This document shows, piece by piece, positions 1-7,538 of a DNA stretch of 27,462 nucleotides. The notes under the pieces were generated by a model. It was not told the DNA's origin. It saw only the letters and a program-made list of their open reading frames with translations, and ran no database searches. The position numbers and the translations under genes are program-made. The DNA is taken from the IMG/VR virus record IMGVR_UViG_3300029911_000121, positions 1 through 27,462 of that record; one strand, written 5' to 3'. The stretch's first letter is position 1. Each line of letters begins with the position of its first letter. Origin of the DNA: a virus.

Positions 1-107
1 GAGAGGATCGGCGTCCCGCATTCCTCCAGGCGCTCGGCCAGAGAGAGAGAGAGGAGCGTGATCCGCTCGACCGACTTAAATATTTCATCATCCATGCGCG
101 TATCCAC
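1..107 (-). CDS. Partial small protein at left edge (C-terminus outside window)
   Basis: A minus-strand frame runs open to the window edge. It can start at GTG (105-107), preceded by AAAGGTG at a good distance, or at ATG (93-95) twelve bases further on. The visible residues begin VDTRMDDEIFKSVERITLL and look amphipathic and helical. It is divergent from the ribbon-helix-helix gene at 212, and the two share an AT-rich intergenic region with a perfect inverted repeat. An (AG)7 dinucleotide run lies inside the frame and encodes alternating Leu and Ser. No family is recognised, and the rest of the gene is needed. Confidence 0.45.
   Translation of the reverse strand, partial: MDTRMDDEIFKSVERITLLSLSLAERLEECGTPIL
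40..53. repeat. (AG)7 dinucleotide run inside partial gene
   Basis: Seven perfect AG units on the plus strand, read as CT repeats in the minus-strand partial gene. Runs of this kind can slip during replication and change the frame. Seven units is short, so this may be coincidental. Confidence 0.6.
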
Positions 108-148
108 TTAGCCCACCTTTAACTTTTCAAGAGTCTACACGTTCCAGA

Positions 149-172
149 AATAAATAAGGTGCCATATTTATT
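149..172. promoter_or_regulatory. Perfect inverted repeat, candidate operator
   Basis: The sequence shows AATAAATA, then eight bases (AGGTGCCA), then TATTTATT. The 8-bp arms are perfect, and the spacer itself contains GG..CC. It lies 39 bp upstream of the ribbon-helix-helix gene and about 40 bp upstream of the divergent partial gene. Ribbon-helix-helix proteins typically bind such palindromes as paired dimers and repress their own promoters, so autoregulation is a natural inference. There is no direct evidence of binding. Confidence 0.45.
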
Positions 173-211
173 GTGATAGCAAGATCGCCGACGGAATGAG
201 ATTCATTATGA

Positions 212-412
212 ATGCCTATTCGCCGACACCCAGGACGCCCCCGCAGAGACGAGCCGCCGGCCCCCTCCCGAAGGAGGGTTATTCGGATCCCGGTCGACCT
301 AGACGAAGAACTGGCCCAGGAAGCCGAGGCCCGGGGATACAGTTATCAAGCTGCGATCAGGACGGCAATCGTGATTCTACTTGAGTCATGGCGAAAAGAA
401 AGCGAATCTTAA
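212..412 (+). CDS. Ribbon-helix-helix (CopG/Arc-like) DNA-binding protein
   Basis: A 66-residue protein with a basic, Pro/Arg-rich tail (residues 1-22) and then a beta strand RRVIRIPVDLD. This is followed by helix DEELAQEAEARG, turn YSYQ and helix AAIRTAIVILLESW, the layout of a ribbon-helix-helix domain. Such proteins dimerise and insert a beta ribbon in the major groove. It is one of few plus-strand genes in the window, and its 3' end is one base from the end of the convergent minus-strand gene. No strong ribosome-binding site precedes the ATG, so the start is uncertain. It could be a phage regulator or the antitoxin half of a pair with the divergent partial gene. Confidence 0.6.
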   Translation: MPIRRHPGRPRRDEPPAPSRRRVIRIPVDLDEELAQEAEARGYSYQAAIRTAIVILLESWRKESES

Positions 413-413
413 T

Positions 414-599
414 TCAGGGCCGGGGCATGTTGATTTGCTCCCGTGGGTCGCGGGTGGCAAAATACGCTGCATAGGCCCGGTCGGACTCGCGCAGGACGAC
501 AGAGAGCCGGGCCCGTTTCCGCTCGTCGCTGGTGGGCTCGATCACCTGTCCTTGCGGCTCTTTCCGGGGTTCCCGGCGGGGCTTGTCCTTGGACTTCAT
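414..599 (-). CDS. Small basic hypothetical protein
   Basis: A 61-residue product starting MKSKDKPRREPRKEP, strongly basic at the N-terminus, with a probable helix DERKRARLSVVLRESDRAYAAYFA. It starts four bases after the stop of the preceding virion-like gene, so it is the last minus-strand gene of the head operon visible here. A longer in-frame start exists nine codons upstream, but it would overlap the neighbour. No family is recognised. Confidence 0.5.
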   Translation of the reverse strand: MKSKDKPRREPRKEPQGQVIEPTSDERKRARLSVVLRESDRAYAAYFATRDPREQINMPRP

Positions 600-603
600 A
601 GAG

Positions 604-1029
604 CTATGCCCCAATGTAGGCGGCAAAGTTGATCTGACTGGTGGCGCCCAGGGCGTTGGTGGCGTCGTTGTTTTGGAACTTGACGGTCACGAACCGGCCA
701 TTGGGGCGCACGAAGAAGCTCTGGGCCCCGGTCGCCGGGGCAATGTTGGTGAAGACGGCCTGGCTCAACCCGGAGGCGCCGGCCTGGCCGAGGACCCGGG
801 CCGGCATGGTGATGTCGTTGGCGATGTCGGTGCCGTAGGCCGTGACGGTGTTCAGGGCGGTTTCAGGGGCGGCGGGGTCCACCGTGACCTGGACCAGGGT
901 GTAGGCGTCCCAGGTCTCGCCCAGATCGAAGGAGACGGAAGTGGTGGCGCTGGCAGCGAGGCTGGCGATGGATCCACTCACGCGGCCGTCCTGCCCTCCC
1001 TGAAGTCCTCTGCGGCAATTTACGGGCAT
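604..1029 (-). CDS. Probable virion structural protein
   Basis: A 141-residue protein. The start MPVNCRRG was chosen because it lies two bases after the stop of the minor head gene. It is rich in Ala, Thr, Ser, Val and Asn, with alternating beta-strand patterns such as TSVSFDLGETWDAYTLVQVTV and SFFVRPNGRFVTVKFQNN, and almost no Lys. This composition is typical of small phage capsid-decoration or head-associated beta proteins. Its place directly after the portal and minor head genes supports a head role. It is too short to be a typical HK97-fold major capsid protein. Function is inferred from composition and context only. Confidence 0.55.
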   Translation of the reverse strand: MPVNCRRGLQGGQDGRVSGSIASLAASATTSVSFDLGETWDAYTLVQVTVDPAAPETALNTVTAYGTDIANDITMPARVLGQAGASGLSQAVFTNIAPATGAQSFFVRPNGRFVTVKFQNNDATNALGATSQINFAAYIGA

Positions 1030-1031
1030 GG

Positions 1032-2135
1032 TCAACTCGCTTTCTTGACTTTGTCGGCATAGGCCGAGAGGTGCTTGGCAAACTGGGCGGGGCGGAGAGA
1101 GAGGTGGCAGGCACAGTTGGGATGCGCCGGACAGCATGGCCAATACATCTCGGCCTTGTCCCGCTTGTGCCCGGCCCTCTTGTCCCAGGGATGGGCAGAC
1201 CTCCCGATGTTGTTCTTGCCCACCCAGACATCGGTGTCGCCATTGCGCTTGGGATCATCGGCGGCCACGACCTTGAGCTGTTTCTTGGCCTGGGCGAGGC
1301 AGTAGGGGCAAGCATTGGGGGCGGCGATCCAGGTTGCAATCCAGCCGTCGTCGGGGTTCACGCTCGCCAGGGCGCCATTCTGGACGGCCATGGCGGATTC
1401 GGTCAGGGCGATCCGGCGCCAGTCCCGGTTGAGCTGGCCGAAGCGTTCCAGGAGCCGACGCTCCAGCTTCCCCGGGCCCTCCTCGGCCTGTTTGGACGTG
1501 ACCAGCTCGGTCACCAAGGCATGGCGGGTCGAGGACTGGAGATGGGTGGCGTATTCCATGCCCCGGGCCTTGGTCCACTCCATGGAAGCGACCTGGGAAG
1601 GCTCCACGATGTCCATGGCCTTCATCCAGTCGGGCAGCACTGGAGGCGCCTTGATGGCTTGGCCGACCTTGAACATCAGGTGCGACCGCATGGCGAGGCC
1701 CTGGGCGGCAGCCTCGGCGGATCCGGCGGGGGTCAGGGCGTCAGTGAGCTTGGTGATGACCTTGGTCCAGCCGTCCATCAGGTGGACCGGATCCTGGCCC
1801 GTCTTGAATAGGTCCATCACGCGGCCCCAGCCGGAGACGTTGGCGTTGAGCGGCATGAACCCGGCCTTGACCAGGAGGCGGGGCTGGACGTTCCGGCCCA
1901 GGACACCAGAAAGCATTCCCACCAGGAACTTCTGGCCCCAGCCATAGAAGGCCATTTCGATGGCGTTGATGGCCGGGTCGGGGTGCGGGCCCCAGAACGG
2001 ACGCTCGGCTTCGGTCTGCTTTCCGGTGGGCGGGCCTGGCTCCCGGCGGCGGGTGATCGCCTTCAGGATGGGGCGGCCGATGCGCGGGTCCGGGCTATGG
2101 CCGAAACGGGGGTCCAGATCGGGGGCGGGGATCAT
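1032..2135 (-). CDS. Phage minor head protein, Mu gpF / SPP1 gp7-like
   Basis: A 367-residue protein. Members of this family bind the portal or DNA inside the prohead and take part in head morphogenesis or DNA ejection. The C-terminal half carries the recognisable core: RRIALTESAMAVQNGAL (240-256), then NACPYC (274-279) and CCPAHPNCACHLS (334-346), spaced as in the Mu F-like domain. The cysteine/histidine pairs suggest a metal-binding or disulfide-stabilised site. The ATG overlaps the portal stop (ATGA, 2132-2135), the usual portal-to-minor-head order. The N-terminal 60 residues are Pro/Arg-rich and probably disordered. Confidence 0.8.
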   Translation of the reverse strand: MIPAPDLDPRFGHSPDPRIGRPILKAITRRREPGPPTGKQTEAERPFWGPHPDPAINAIEMAFYGWGQKFLVGMLSGVLGRNVQPRLLVKAGFMPLNANVSGWGRVMDLFKTGQDPVHLMDGWTKVITKLTDALTPAGSAEAAAQGLAMRSHLMFKVGQAIKAPPVLPDWMKAMDIVEPSQVASMEWTKARGMEYATHLQSSTRHALVTELVTSKQAEEGPGKLERRLLERFGQLNRDWRRIALTESAMAVQNGALASVNPDDGWIATWIAAPNACPYCLAQAKKQLKVVAADDPKRNGDTDVWVGKNNIGRSAHPWDKRAGHKRDKAEMYWPCCPAHPNCACHLSLRPAQFAKHLSAYADKVKKAS

Positions 2136-3994
2136 TCATCCTCCGATGTCCCGCTCAAGGCGTGAAGCCGATCCGAAACCTCTCCGCCGAAGCCTCCAGG
2201 AGGGCCCGCAGGAGCGTCCGGGTCGCCTTCGCCGCCATTCTCTCCACCATCGCCGCCGTCTTCACCTTCGGGGCCACCTTCGGGCTGCTGGGCGGCCTGG
2301 GGGTTGAGTGCATTCTGGACGGCCGCCTGCATGGACGGATTGAGCGGGGTGATGCCCACCTGGGGGTTCGGGAATTCGGGCAGCCCACCCCAGCACTTCC
2401 GGGCCTCGTCATAGGTCAGGATGGCCTGATACCGAGAGAATTCGGCAGCGAGGACGCCAGGGTCGGCCGGCAGGGCGCCGATGGACGGAACCGGATGAGG
2501 ACTCATGCCCAGGGATGCCCGATGCTCGTCAATCGTGGACATCCGGGCCCGCTCCGCCGCCTTCCACTTCTCATCCTCGGCCACCAGGCCGGTGAAGTTG
2601 AAGCGGACCCACGGCGCGAACCGGGACACGATGTCGGTGCCCACATACCCAGCAATGTCACCCAGGAAGGGACGGAGGCCCTTGTCTTTGGCGGCGGCCA
2701 GGCGCTCGGAGGTGTCGTCCCCGGACATGCTGGACTTCTCGTCGGAGTAGCCCGACAGGCCAATTTCCACGGGGTCGATGCCGTAGATGGCACAGGCGAT
2801 GGCCGTCTGGAGGGAGATCCATTTGGCGAAGGCCATTTCGGAGAACGGGGTTCCGGTCTGGACGAAGTTGGCGGCCCCTTGCTGGCCCCGGCTCATCATG
2901 ACCGGCATCCCGAAGTTGTTCCCAGCGCCCCGGATCTTGGCTTGCCACATGGCGTTGAAGGCTTGCATCTGGGTCTGGTCGTAGTTCCCGCTCATCACCA
3001 GGATGCCTCTAGGGATGGCGTTGTTGTCGATGCCTTCGCGGGTGTAGGCCACGGCCTGAAGGAAGTTGGAAATGGTCTCGATGCAGCTCTCCATTTCAGA
3101 GAGCCCGTAGCCGCACCACTCCAGGTCCGTCTGGGGGTTGCGCTGGAAGATGCTGGCCTGTTCCGGGGTGAATTCGATGATCTGACCCGGCTGGGTTTCC
3201 TGGATCAGGAAGGAATCGGGGATGTTGCCGGCCGAGTCCGCGTCCTGGTTGCGAAAGTAGAAGGTCGAGCTGTCCCGCATGAAGAACGAGTCCAGCCCCC
3301 GCGACCCGCGAAGGGGGACCAGCTCGGTCGCGCAATGATCGAAGGTCAGGCCGTCGTTGGTCAGCTTGCGGAGGTAGATCGGGAGGCCCTCCCGCTTGAG
3401 CTTCCGGCGTTCCAGGGCGTCGAATTCGCGGCCACCGCAGACCAGGAACTGGGTCAACCAGCTCATGTAGGCCCGGTGATCATCGCCCAGCTCGGCGTTG
3501 GGATCGGCGGCCGATAGGCGCCAGCCCACCGCGTCGTCCTTCATGCTTGGGTTGGAGAAGGCCATCACCTGGCGGGTTCGGGTCCGATGGATGGCCTGGA
3601 TGACCTCGATCCGCTTGGCAAGCTGTTTGAGGGCGACGAAGGGGAGGCCCGGCTTGGGGATGTAGACGCCACCGGAGCCGCCGCCGTAGGAATTCAGGAA
3701 CGGGGTGACCCGGGCCTTGGGGTCATCGCTGCCCGGGGTCGTGGTCTGGAGAGCCTTGGCCACCATGCGGCTGGCCACCTTCTCGGCTTGCTGGAGCTGG
3801 ACCCACTGGGAAACCATCCCGATCAAGTCGGGGTGCGGGTTCTCGTTTCCATATGCTTTCTGGACCTCGCGGCCGGCGTCCTGTTGTTCGTCCAGGGGAG
3901 CCATGGGGTCATTCGCCACGGATGCGGCTTGGCCCAGGTGCGAGAAGGCGCCACCGTTGATTGCTGAGAAGGAGAATCCAGAGGTGTCGCTCAC
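2132..3994 (-). CDS. Phage portal protein
   Basis: A 620-residue protein between terminase large subunit and minor head protein. Portals form the dodecameric ring at the capsid vertex through which the terminase pumps DNA. Features typical of portals include the region RIEVIQAIHRTRTRQVMAFS (an early helix), a beta/helix middle with TLTFDHCATELVPLRG-type segments, and a long helical region near YGLSEMESCIETISNFLQAVAY that would form the stem/clip. Length suits the larger portal families. The C-terminus is a Gly/Asp/Glu-rich low-complexity tail followed by a short ordered end. Translation starts at GTG in a GTGA overlap with the terminase stop. Confidence 0.85.
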   Translation of the reverse strand: MSDTSGFSFSAINGGAFSHLGQAASVANDPMAPLDEQQDAGREVQKAYGNENPHPDLIGMVSQWVQLQQAEKVASRMVAKALQTTTPGSDDPKARVTPFLNSYGGGSGGVYIPKPGLPFVALKQLAKRIEVIQAIHRTRTRQVMAFSNPSMKDDAVGWRLSAADPNAELGDDHRAYMSWLTQFLVCGGREFDALERRKLKREGLPIYLRKLTNDGLTFDHCATELVPLRGSRGLDSFFMRDSSTFYFRNQDADSAGNIPDSFLIQETQPGQIIEFTPEQASIFQRNPQTDLEWCGYGLSEMESCIETISNFLQAVAYTREGIDNNAIPRGILVMSGNYDQTQMQAFNAMWQAKIRGAGNNFGMPVMMSRGQQGAANFVQTGTPFSEMAFAKWISLQTAIACAIYGIDPVEIGLSGYSDEKSSMSGDDTSERLAAAKDKGLRPFLGDIAGYVGTDIVSRFAPWVRFNFTGLVAEDEKWKAAERARMSTIDEHRASLGMSPHPVPSIGALPADPGVLAAEFSRYQAILTYDEARKCWGGLPEFPNPQVGITPLNPSMQAAVQNALNPQAAQQPEGGPEGEDGGDGGENGGEGDPDAPAGPPGGFGGEVSDRLHALSGTSEDE

Positions 3995-5955
3995 CAGACA
4001 ACCTCACCAGAGATGGGCGGAATCTCGGTGACGCCCTCGGCTATTTCGCGGGGGTAATACATGGCGCAAGCTGGGTCGGCGCCCCGACAGGTGAAGTTGT
4101 TGGAGGCGCATTTACCTTCCGCAGGGCTGGCTAGCGGGTAGGAGGTGCAGGACTCGCAACGGTTGGCGCGGAGGGCGGCCCGCTGGGAGGTGATTTCATC
4201 CCAGATACCGGAGGGTTGGATTGGAGTGGTCGGGTCCACGGCCGACGGCGGCGTGACAGCGGCGGGGGCAGCCCCGACGGGCCCGACCGGGAACCCAGCA
4301 GCATCGGCGCCAGCCATGGGCGGACAGCCCCAGGCGTTGCGTCCCATGGTGCAGAGGTAGGCGCCGATGGCCATGCTGATCACCCGGTCGTCGTGGCAGT
4401 TCGGCAGGGCTTCCGGCTTGCCCGTGGGCCCGCGCTGGAAGGTGCTGCACTCCCGCCAGAAGTTGGGATCCAGGCAGATGAGAGCCTTGGAGCGAATGGC
4501 CGTGTCCAGGGCGTCCACGATCATGGGGCGCGTCTTGGCGTCGGTCGGGAAGCCAGCCCGAAGGAACGAGATGGTGCCCCCCTGGTCATATTCCAGGTGC
4601 CGGTAGACCTGGGGATACTGGCTGGTCTCCAGGGTGTTGATGGTGGAGTGGCCGTGGTTGTTGCGTTCCACCGCGATGCAGGCCCAGTTGAAAAGGCGCC
4701 CAGCACCCATGAGAAGGCGCCCGAATTCGATGGGGGTGATGCGGCCGTGGATCACACCTACGGCCCGGAGGTCCCGGACCCGGATGATCCAGCCGCAACA
4801 GAAGTCGGCCCCGCCCCGCTCGGGATCAGTGACATCGGTCACTCCGGCGTCCTTGCCTTCGGCGACATCGCAGGAGATCAGGTACTGCTCCCCGGGAATC
4901 GGGTTCTCCCAAAGGAACACATGGGCCCGGGGCGACTGGGGCGCCGGCAGCTTGCGGGCGGACTCCATCATGGCGTTGACGATCTTGGCGTCGAACATCG
5001 GGCGGCCGGTGGACAGGAAGGCGCCCAGGAGGGATTCCGGGTATTCCTGGGCGAACAGGTCGCCCAGATCCTGGCGTTTCTTGCGCCTCCATGCGATTTG
5101 TTCCAGGGTCAGACGCTCACGGACCATCAGCTCCACTTCCTCGGCGTCTGGGGTCTCCCCGACGGGCCAGGGGGCCTTGTATTCGGGGTGGCGGAACCAG
5201 GGGTAGTAGACGACGTCGAAGGGAGAATTCCCGGCCAGGGCCTTCATGACGAGGTGGTAGTAGTCATTCTGGCCGTTGGCCGTGGTCTCCAGCAGGATGT
5301 TCCCATCGGCGCCGACGCCCTGGACGTAGCTGGCCATGAAGCTGGGGAAGTTGCGGTAGAAGGCCGCTTCCGACGCATGTAGGTTGTGGATCACGCCGCC
5401 GCGCCAGGGGTGCCCGGCCTCGGTGTCGATGATGAATTTGCTGGGCGGGAAGACGGCCTGGTCCCCGGGGAAGACAATTTCAAACTCGTATTTCGTGTCG
5501 GACTTGAGCTTGAGGGCAGCCTTCAGGGTGGGCGGCAGATGCTCAAAGAATAGGCGATAGGTCTCCAGTAGGATTTCGGAGATGCCCTTGTCGTGGGACA
5601 GGACGACCGTCACGCGGCCCGGGTTCTTGATCCCGTCCATGAAGTAGAGGGCCGCGATGAACGTCGAAAAGCCGAGCTGCCGGGGTTTGACGATGGCGTC
5701 CCGGATGCCCCGGAACCGGTCTAGGCCCTTCACGGGGGCATGGCGGCGGCGGAGCGTCCGAAGGTAGTCATGCTGGATCGGGTTGACCGCGAAGGGGAGC
5801 AGGGGGCCACCTTCCTTGGTCCTGATCTTGAGGGCAGCCGCCGAGAACAGGTCCAGCCGCCCGCCCAGATGGTTCAGCTTGGCCTCCCGTGGCATGTCGG
5901 CGATGGGCGCCAGGATGGCGCGGGCGCGGGCTTCCTGTTCTTCGAGTAGGCTCAT
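3991..5955 (-). CDS. terL: Terminase large subunit with C-terminal cysteine cluster
   Basis: A 654-residue DNA-packaging motor. The ATPase half has a Walker A-like loop VKPRQLGFST (89-98), a Walker B with catalytic Glu in LHASEAAF (192-199) and coupling motif TTAN (224-227). The nuclease half has Asp363 in LISCDVAEGKD, Glu430 in AVERNNHG and Asp522/523 in HDDRVISMAIG, the expected three-acid RNase H-like site. Residues about 545-585 form a Pro/Ala/Gly linker. They lead to a short C-terminal module with six cysteines (C600, C603, C616, C623, C630 and nearby) that looks like a metal-binding knuckle, which is unusual for this family. The start overlaps the previous stop by one base (TAATG). Confidence 0.92.
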   Translation of the reverse strand: MSLLEEQEARARAILAPIADMPREAKLNHLGGRLDLFSAAALKIRTKEGGPLLPFAVNPIQHDYLRTLRRRHAPVKGLDRFRGIRDAIVKPRQLGFSTFIAALYFMDGIKNPGRVTVVLSHDKGISEILLETYRLFFEHLPPTLKAALKLKSDTKYEFEIVFPGDQAVFPPSKFIIDTEAGHPWRGGVIHNLHASEAAFYRNFPSFMASYVQGVGADGNILLETTANGQNDYYHLVMKALAGNSPFDVVYYPWFRHPEYKAPWPVGETPDAEEVELMVRERLTLEQIAWRRKKRQDLGDLFAQEYPESLLGAFLSTGRPMFDAKIVNAMMESARKLPAPQSPRAHVFLWENPIPGEQYLISCDVAEGKDAGVTDVTDPERGGADFCCGWIIRVRDLRAVGVIHGRITPIEFGRLLMGAGRLFNWACIAVERNNHGHSTINTLETSQYPQVYRHLEYDQGGTISFLRAGFPTDAKTRPMIVDALDTAIRSKALICLDPNFWRECSTFQRGPTGKPEALPNCHDDRVISMAIGAYLCTMGRNAWGCPPMAGADAAGFPVGPVGAAPAAVTPPSAVDPTTPIQPSGIWDEITSQRAALRANRCESCTSYPLASPAEGKCASNNFTCRGADPACAMYYPREIAEGVTEIPPISGEVVW

Positions 5956-6206
5956 TAGGCTTCCTTGGTCCAGAATTCGATGGACCCGTCGGCGCTCGGG
6001 ATCCCGTATTGAGTGCGGCCCTGGTTATCGAGCCGTTCATAGACCACCAGGGGCTCGGCCTCGATCTTGTCCCTGAACAGGTGGATGTTGGAGCGGAGGG
6101 CCTTGAACCAACTATCGAAGTTGGCGAGTGTCTCCCGCATGGCGACCTTTCGATGGGCTTTGGCGCGGGCCAGCCGCTGGACCTGAGCTTTCGGGAGGTG
6201 GTTCAT
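5955..6206 (-). CDS. Small hypothetical protein upstream of terL
   Basis: An 83-residue protein. It has a basic helical N-terminus (KAQVQRLARAKAHRKVAMRE) and then a region ending QGRTQYGIPSADGSIEFWT that reads as a small beta hairpin. Both ends are coupled: its ATG overlaps the preceding stop as ATGA and its TAA overlaps the terL start. Tight linkage suggests co-expression with packaging genes. No family is recognised. Confidence 0.65.
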   Translation of the reverse strand: MNHLPKAQVQRLARAKAHRKVAMRETLANFDSWFKALRSNIHLFRDKIEAEPLVVYERLDNQGRTQYGIPSADGSIEFWTKEA

Positions 6207-6400
6207 GACTTCACTTCTCTTTTCTCGTTGAATTTTTCAAGGAGGGATTGCTGGAGAGTGTGAAGGCGCTCCAGGTGGCAATACCTCAAGTCCCTGGGCT
6301 GGACGGCGCCCACGATGGTCTCCAGAGCCGTCATGGCGAGGTTCCAGTCCAGGGTGACCTCGGCCTGGATGGGCAGGATGGCGCGGTGTTCGGACATCAT
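6203..6400 (-). CDS. Small hypothetical helical protein
   Basis: A 65-residue product starting MMSEHRAILPIQAEV. The first ATG (6398-6400) forms an ATGA overlap with the preceding stop, which fixes the start better than the much longer open frame. The C-terminal half is helical (DLRYCHLERLHTLQQSLLEKF). It ends in another ATGA overlap. Function unknown. Confidence 0.6.
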   Translation of the reverse strand: MMSEHRAILPIQAEVTLDWNLAMTALETIVGAVQPRDLRYCHLERLHTLQQSLLEKFNEKREVKS

Positions 6401-6882
6401 TCCGATGCCCTCCGAAGCTCCAGCTCCAGGCTGGCCAGGAGGTTCCAGGTCGCTTGGGCCAGGTGGAGACAGCCCGTGTCCTTGTCCCGGGTCTCCCCGC
6501 TCCCCAGGGCCAGGAGGTGACGCATTGCGGCATTCATATATCGGGTCTCTCCGTCGGCGACCGCCTTCCATCCGTTGGGGGAATATTTCCGGGCCCCGAT
6601 AGTGGAGACGTTGGCGACCTCGGCCAGGGCCATGGCGAAGCCGGAGACACAGAGCCAGGGCAGCGGTTTCCCGGCGTCCAACTTGGCGCCCGGCTCGTGC
6701 TGGCCGATGCCGTTGGGGTCCACGTCCAGGAGGCCGGTGAAGCACGGGGCTGGGTCCGTCTTGCCACCGATGTCGGCGGGGGCATCGGTGAAGCCGTCCA
6801 GGAAGGCCCTCATCTCAACGGGAGGAACCCCAACGAGCAGGGACTTCCATGAACCGGGCAGAGTGGGCGGAAGAATGGTCAT
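6397..6882 (-). CDS. dATP/dGTP diphosphohydrolase N-terminal-domain-like protein (DUF5664)
   Basis: A 161-residue protein with a recognisable core from residue 65: GAKLDAGKPLPWLC, then IGARKYSPNGWKAV (95-108) and RYMNAAMRHLLAL (114-126) followed by GCLHLAQATWNLLASLEL. The GxKxDxGK and KY.PNGW signatures match the phage family annotated as dATP/dGTP diphosphohydrolase N-terminal (formerly DUF5664). These all-alpha proteins resemble MazG-type nucleotide pyrophosphatases and some act with modified-base genomes. No PurZ-like gene is in the window, so a role in 2-aminoadenine DNA is not indicated. Nucleotide-pool hydrolysis is an inference from the family. Confidence 0.7.
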   Translation of the reverse strand: MTILPPTLPGSWKSLLVGVPPVEMRAFLDGFTDAPADIGGKTDPAPCFTGLLDVDPNGIGQHEPGAKLDAGKPLPWLCVSGFAMALAEVANVSTIGARKYSPNGWKAVADGETRYMNAAMRHLLALGSGETRDKDTGCLHLAQATWNLLASLELELRRASE

Positions 6883-7238
6883 GGCTTGGGCTCCTGGAAT
6901 ACCAGACGGCGCATGTCGTTGAGGTGGGCCTGGACGGCAGTCATCTGGCCGGCGCTACCGGAGCCCTCGGAGGGGCGGAGGCCGCACTCCCAGAGCTGGT
7001 CCATGAGTTGCTGGCCTATGTCGGAGCCCATGGTCATCAGGGGCGGAAAATCGGCGCCTTCGTCCTGAGTGGTCAGAATGAGGTTGGTGGCCACCGTGAC
7101 CTTGGCCCCATCCACCACGGCCAGCCGGAGGTCGATGTCGTTATGGAATCGCCATGGGGTTCGGGTGGCTCGGACCAAAAGCTTACCCGGGATCATCTGG
7201 TCCCCGATGCGGGCGAAGTTGAATGTGGGCTCACTCAT
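6879..7238 (-). CDS. Conserved-looking phage hypothetical protein
   Basis: A 119-residue protein starting MSEPTFNFARIGDQMIPG, with the start chosen for the ATGA overlap at 7235-7238. The N-terminal two-thirds alternates in a beta pattern (LLVRATRTPWRFHNDIDLRL, KVTVATNLILTT). The end is helical (MDQLWECGLRPSEGSGSAG, then VQAHLNDMRRLVF). The C-terminal pattern resembles small phage proteins often found near terminase genes, but no function can be named. Confidence 0.6.
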   Translation of the reverse strand: MSEPTFNFARIGDQMIPGKLLVRATRTPWRFHNDIDLRLAVVDGAKVTVATNLILTTQDEGADFPPLMTMGSDIGQQLMDQLWECGLRPSEGSGSAGQMTAVQAHLNDMRRLVFQEPKP

Positions 7239-7471
7239 CGGTGGGCCTCCAGGATGGCGTCCGCCGCGAGGACGGCCCGCATCATGCGGCCGAAGGTGAT
7301 GCTTTCCGCGTCCTTCCACTTGCTCAGGTCCAGGGCCAGGGCCCGAACCTCGCCCAGAAGCTTTGGACGGGCGAGCTCGGGGGCGCCGGGTTCATCCTTT
7401 AGGGCGATCCGGTAGAGAGTCTGGAGGACATGGGCCGGGGATGTGCTGGTGGGCTCCCCGATGCAATCCAT
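7235..7471 (-). CDS. Hypothetical protein, start uncertain
   Basis: A 78-residue frame from ATG 7471 with helical content (AHVLQTLYRIAL, LLGEVRALALDLSKW, RMMRAVLAADAILEAH). No ribosome-binding site precedes this ATG. The frame stays open and protein-like for about 20 codons upstream (reading RVEFLPQQ and VRVLFTIPL) without an AUG, GUG or UUG. An ATA at about 7534 follows AAGGGGGTG. The real N-terminus may therefore lie upstream, by a non-standard start or a frameshift from the preceding gene. It ends in an ATGA overlap. Confidence 0.55.
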   Translation of the reverse strand: MDCIGEPTSTSPAHVLQTLYRIALKDEPGAPELARPKLLGEVRALALDLSKWKDAESITFGRMMRAVLAADAILEAHR

Positions 7472-7538
7472 GAGGGGGATGGTGAACAGAACCCGAACGT
7501 CATTATTTGACTGTTGGGGGAGGAATTCGACGCGTATC

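Noticed and set aside
604-1029. Major capsid protein
   Set aside because: At 141 residues it is far too short for a typical HK97-fold capsid protein; the major capsid gene is probably to the left of the window.
2162-3517. Long open frame on the plus strand opposite the portal gene
   Set aside because: It is opposite a well-supported gene, has Gly/Val/Leu/His-rich shadow composition and no ribosome-binding site. High GC creates such open frames. The same applies to plus-strand frames at 1071-1811, 4216-5382, 8713-9471, 10064-11005, 14832-15974 and 21933-22823.
6397-6882. Link of the dATP/dGTP-hydrolase-like gene to 2-aminoadenine (Z) DNA
   Set aside because: No PurZ-like synthetase or Z-specific polymerase gene is in the window, so the idea has no support here.
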